This document shows positions 5,917 through 8,042 of a DNA stretch of 8,042 bases, one piece after another. The stretch's first letter is position 1. Each line of letters starts with the position of its first letter. Origin of the DNA: Acidimicrobiales bacterium. Lineage in GTDB: Bacteria; Actinomycetota; Acidimicrobiia; Acidimicrobiales; JABEUL01. The position numbers and the translations under genes were made by a program. Under the pieces are notes generated by a model that searched no databases, was not told the origin of the DNA, and worked only from the letters and a program-made list of their open reading frames with translations. The stretch lies in NCBI GenBank assembly GCA_013044465.1, contig JABEUL010000042.1, forward strand, positions 1-8,042, read 5' to 3'.

Positions 5917-6915
5917 ATGGAAAATGGCGTAAGCACAACTTCGCTGAAAATGCAAGTAGTTGAATCATTGCCTGGTATATCTGTAGCAGTTCTTATTCCC
6001 TGTTTAAACGAAGCTACAAGTATCAAAGGTGTAGTTACATCATTTAGACAAGTGCTTCCTAGCGCCAGAATTTATGTATATGATAACGGTTCGACAGATG
6101 GAACCGCAGATGAAGCGCATAAAGCCGGAGCGATAGTGAGAACAGAGCCAAGGCCTGGAAAAGGAAATGTGGTCAGGCGAATGTTTGCAGATATTGAGGC
6201 CGATGTTTATCTGATGGTAGACGGAGATGGAACATATGATCCGGCAATTGCCCAAAAGATGGTAAATATGGTCGTTAATGATGGCCATGACTTAGTGAAT
6301 GCAATACGAGTCACTGAAATCGATAACGCTTACCCTCCACTCCATAAATTTGGAAATTCGCTACTCACCGGTCTAGTAAGAAGAGTTTTTAAGCGTGAAG
6401 TAAAGGACATGCTCTCTGGATATAAGGCACTTTCAAGGCGCTTTGTCAAGTCCTTCCCAATCTTTTCGGCACGATTTGAAATTGAGACTGAAATCACTGT
6501 ACATGCAATGGAGCTAAATGCTTCTGTTGGGGAGTTGGACGGGGCTTATATAGATCGAGAAGTTGGGTCAGAGTCAAAGCTAAGCACACTTGGTGATGGA
6601 TATCGAATACTTAGAGCAATATCCAAATTAGCAAGGCAGGGTCGACCTCTTATGTTCTTTTCACTAATTGGCTTTATTCTTGCTGTTGTGGCAGTCCTGC
6701 TAGGAATTCCAGTCGTTATAACATTCTTTCAAACTCACAAGGTTCCAAGGCTTCCTACAGCGATCCTTTCAACCGGTTTGGTGCTACTAGCCTCACTTAG
6801 CGTTACCGCAGGATTTATTGTTGACGCAGTTACTCGAGCTCGAATAGAAAACAAGATTCTGAAGTTTTTAAGCGTCCCAACTATTCAGGGTCTTGAAGAA
6901 GAAAATCAATCTTGA
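5917..6915 (+). CDS. Polyprenyl-phosphate-type glycosyltransferase (GT2, DPM/DPG-synthase-like) with two C-terminal TM helices
   Basis: A 332-residue protein. The N-terminal GT-A domain (about 20-240) resembles dolichyl-phosphate mannosyl/glucosyltransferases: IPCLNEATSI (27-36), the donor-binding DNGSTDGT (56-63), RPGKGNVVRR (79-88), the metal-binding DGDGTYDP (102-109), and an SGYKALSRRF segment in the acceptor region. Two hydrophobic helices follow at about 245-271 and 279-305, placing the enzyme on the inner membrane face. Family knowledge suggests transfer of a sugar from a nucleotide donor to undecaprenyl- or decaprenyl-phosphate; the sugar is not predictable. ATG 5917 is preferred over ATG 5950 because it sits one leaderless spacing after TAGGAT and leaves a natural short leader before the first strand. 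The 75-base gap from the previous gene carries its own promoter-like signals. This enzyme is the likely lipid-carrier member of the glycosyltransferase trio. Confidence 0.9.
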   Translation: MENGVSTTSLKMQVVESLPGISVAVLIPCLNEATSIKGVVTSFRQVLPSARIYVYDNGSTDGTADEAHKAGAIVRTEPRPGKGNVVRRMFADIEADVYLMVDGDGTYDPAIAQKMVNMVVNDGHDLVNAIRVTEIDNAYPPLHKFGNSLLTGLVRRVFKREVKDMLSGYKALSRRFVKSFPIFSARFEIETEITVHAMELNASVGELDGAYIDREVGSESKLSTLGDGYRILRAISKLARQGRPLMFFSLIGFILAVVAVLLGIPVVITFFQTHKVPRLPTAILSTGLVLLASLSVTAGFIVDAVTRARIENKILKFLSVPTIQGLEEENQS

Positions 6916-7035
6916 GGCTTGTGATTTGGGAAGACAAAGCTAAGCTATCTGTAATTTTATGCCATTCAACTATTTAATTTAAGCTCGCTCAGACACAAAT
7001 AATTCGCGCCTTACTTTGACTCGCTTTAAGCTCAA

Positions 7036-7935
7036 CTATTGGAATTTAGATATAAAACCATAAAGCGCATTCCACCATTGTCCAGGGTTTTCAAACTGTG
7101 GTAGATGGCCAGCACTTTCGATTATAGCCAGCTGAGAGTTTTTCATGGCCTTTGCAAGAGCCTCACAAGCAGGTAAAAAGCCCGTGTCATTTTGACCGCA
7201 AATTACTAAACACTCAGTATCTACATTGCCAAGTTCTGCAAGTCTGTCCTCTCGATTAGAGAGTGTTGCTGCTAGTGGTTCAAAGGCATTTGGACTAGTC
7301 TCTAAAAACTTTCTGTCTGTGAATTTAGCGTAGTCAGGCTTTTTTTCTACAATGTCAAGGTATTCATTAGTGGCAGACATCATCCCTATTGCTTTAGATG
7401 CCTTTAATAGACCCTCCGTCCCTTGACTTTCGAGAATTTCTTTTATCAATGGAAGAACTTCTTTAGGAATACTTATAGGTCCATAGTGCGTATCCATCAA
7501 GATAACTGCTTTGAATAAAAATGGGTCTTTGAGGAGTGCCTCTTCCAGGATCATTCCCCCAAGAGAGTGGCCAAGGGCAATACAAGAGGAGAATCCAAGC
7601 GCTTTAATCAGTCCAATAAGATCCGAAGACATGGTTTCAAGTGAGTATGCATCAGGGCGGTCTGGTTTTTCACTCTGGCCGTGACCTCGCTGATCGTACA
7701 TAACAACATGAAACCCCTTTTGGGCAAGAATTTGGATCCAAGGCGTAAAGTCCTCTTTGGCACCGGAGAAGCCGTGGACAAAAATCAATGGAATGCCACC
7801 CTGTCCAAGTTCTACTACGGCCAGGTCAACTCCGTTTACTTTAATGTTTTTACTTGGAGTTGGTTCTTTTGGAATTACTGGATTGCTGGGATCCAGCTGG
7901 TCGGCACTTTGTAAAGTGTCAAAGTCTTGATTCAT
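7036..7935 (-). CDS. Alpha/beta hydrolase fold protein (serine hydrolase)
   Basis: A 299-residue soluble protein. After a polar, proline-containing N-terminal extension (1-30, no signal peptide) comes a complete alpha/beta hydrolase: the oxyanion-hole strand IFVHGFSGAKEDF (51-63), YDQRGHGQS (80-88), the nucleophile elbow GHSLGG (122-127) with Ser124, GQND (247-250) with Asp250 as the likely acid, and AGHLPQFENP (275-284) with His277. The cap region (about 150-220) is helical and gives no substrate clue. Esterases, haloperoxidase-like enzymes, epoxide hydrolases and C-C bond hydrolases share this architecture. RGHGQS without the aspartate/tryptophan pattern of dehalogenases favours an esterase-like enzyme. 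ATG 7935 follows AAGGAG (7946-7941). The gene converges on the glycosyltransferase row, with 120 bases between the two stops, and looks functionally separate from it. Confidence 0.93.
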   Translation of the reverse strand: MNQDFDTLQSADQLDPSNPVIPKEPTPSKNIKVNGVDLAVVELGQGGIPLIFVHGFSGAKEDFTPWIQILAQKGFHVVMYDQRGHGQSEKPDRPDAYSLETMSSDLIGLIKALGFSSCIALGHSLGGMILEEALLKDPFLFKAVILMDTHYGPISIPKEVLPLIKEILESQGTEGLLKASKAIGMMSATNEYLDIVEKKPDYAKFTDRKFLETSPNAFEPLAATLSNREDRLAELGNVDTECLVICGQNDTGFLPACEALAKAMKNSQLAIIESAGHLPQFENPGQWWNALYGFISKFQ

Positions 7936-7940
7936 GAAGT

Positions 7941-7967
7941 CTCCTTTGTGCCACTTATCCGATAATA
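7941..7967 (-). promoter_or_regulatory. -10 box and Shine-Dalgarno of the alpha/beta hydrolase gene
   Basis: On the minus strand TATTAT (7967-7962) is a good -10 candidate. It would place the transcript start near 7955, giving a ~20-base leader that contains AAGGAG (7946-7941), five bases before ATG 7935. No clear -35 hexamer is seen at the expected distance. Confidence 0.5.
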
Positions 7968-7991
7968 CTTAATTATTTGTAACAGTTCAGG

Positions 7992-8042
7992 TACCCTAAA
8001 GGTGGCTCTGGCCAGGGAATCGCGCGGACCGCGCGATTATCC
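7992..8042 (+). ncRNA. Possible 5' end of a structured RNA gene (RNase P RNA-like), cut by the window edge
   Basis: The last ~40 bases are markedly more GC-rich than the flanking intergenic DNA. They hold an 8-bp palindrome CTGGCCAG (8008-8015) followed by a near-perfect hairpin: arms 8018-8026 and 8030-8038 with a GAC loop, flanked by GG/CC. A TANNNT hexamer, TACCCT (7992-7997), would start transcription near 8002-8004. From memory, the order GGCC, AGG, then a short GC-rich stem resembles the P1-P2/P3 start of actinobacterial RNase P RNA, which should be followed just outside the window by GAGGAA(A/C)GTCC. That diagnostic core is not visible here. Alternatives are the tail of a minus-strand gene (a frame open from 8041 to a stop at 7975-7973), a GTG-started plus-strand gene at 8002, or a palindromic repeat. 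It does not fold as a tRNA. Confidence 0.3.
8018..8038. repeat. GC-rich palindrome with 10-bp arms
   Basis: AATCGCGCGG (8018-8027) and CCGCGCGATT (8029-8038) are perfect reverse complements around a single A (8028). As RNA this gives a 9-bp stem with a three-base loop. No T-run follows on either strand, which argues against an intrinsic terminator. Confidence 0.8.

Noticed and set aside
6917..6940. Possible terminator stem GCTTGT/ACAAAGC after the third glycosyltransferase
   Set aside because: The stem needs a bulge and an 11-base loop, and no real T-run follows.
8002..8042. Plus-strand gene start at GTG 8002, or a minus-strand gene tail from 8041 to 7973
   Set aside because: Only 14 and 22 codons are visible, both strands are open at once, and the palindromic structure explains the GC-rich composition at least as well.

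Overview
This window looks like chromosomal DNA of a low-to-moderate-GC actinobacterium (Actinomycetota), possibly a planktonic freshwater or marine lineage. The taxonomic reading rests on four things. There is a DUF3817 membrane protein paired with a small two-helix protein ending in DPEL.AYN.YLA.L. The ABC exporter has a Gly/Met-rich N-terminus. GTG and TTG starts are frequent. Several TANNNT -10 hexamers sit exactly one leaderless spacing before a start codon. The species cannot be named from the sequence alone.

Layout. At the left edge, on the minus strand, is the N-terminal part of an ABC exporter whose family resemblance stops near residue 100, close to a small hairpin. Diverging from it is a six-helix membrane diguanylate cyclase with a GGEEF active site and an RxxD inhibition site. 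A candidate terminator follows, then an overlapping pair of small membrane-protein genes (a two-TM protein and a DUF3817 protein), then a nine-TM DMT/NIPA-like permease. Three family-2 glycosyltransferases come next on the same strand: a rhamnosyltransferase-like enzyme, a GT2 with two C-terminal SW(R/K)xTAPxR motifs, and a dolichyl-phosphate-glycosyltransferase-like enzyme with two C-terminal membrane helices. A convergent alpha/beta hydrolase follows on the minus strand. The last ~40 bases are GC-rich and contain a near-perfect palindrome that may be the beginning of a structured RNA; RNase P RNA is the best guess, and it is unproven.

How the genes may work together. The three glycosyltransferases, possibly with the permease before them, look like a small envelope-polysaccharide module: two enzymes that may transfer sugars to a growing glycan, and one that may act on a polyprenyl-phosphate carrier at the membrane. 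The diguanylate cyclase would make c-di-GMP in response to a membrane or redox cue. Any link to the glycan genes is only positional.

The clearest sequence-level signal is a split in initiation mode. Four genes (starts at 447, 2033, 3813 and 5917) have a TANNNT hexamer followed by exactly six bases and then the start codon, as expected for leaderless mRNAs. The ABC exporter, the middle glycosyltransferase and the hydrolase instead have good Shine-Dalgarno sequences, two of them feeding TTG starts.

No tRNA, rRNA, CRISPR array, insertion sequence or defence system was recognised. All intergenic gaps are shorter than 130 bases.
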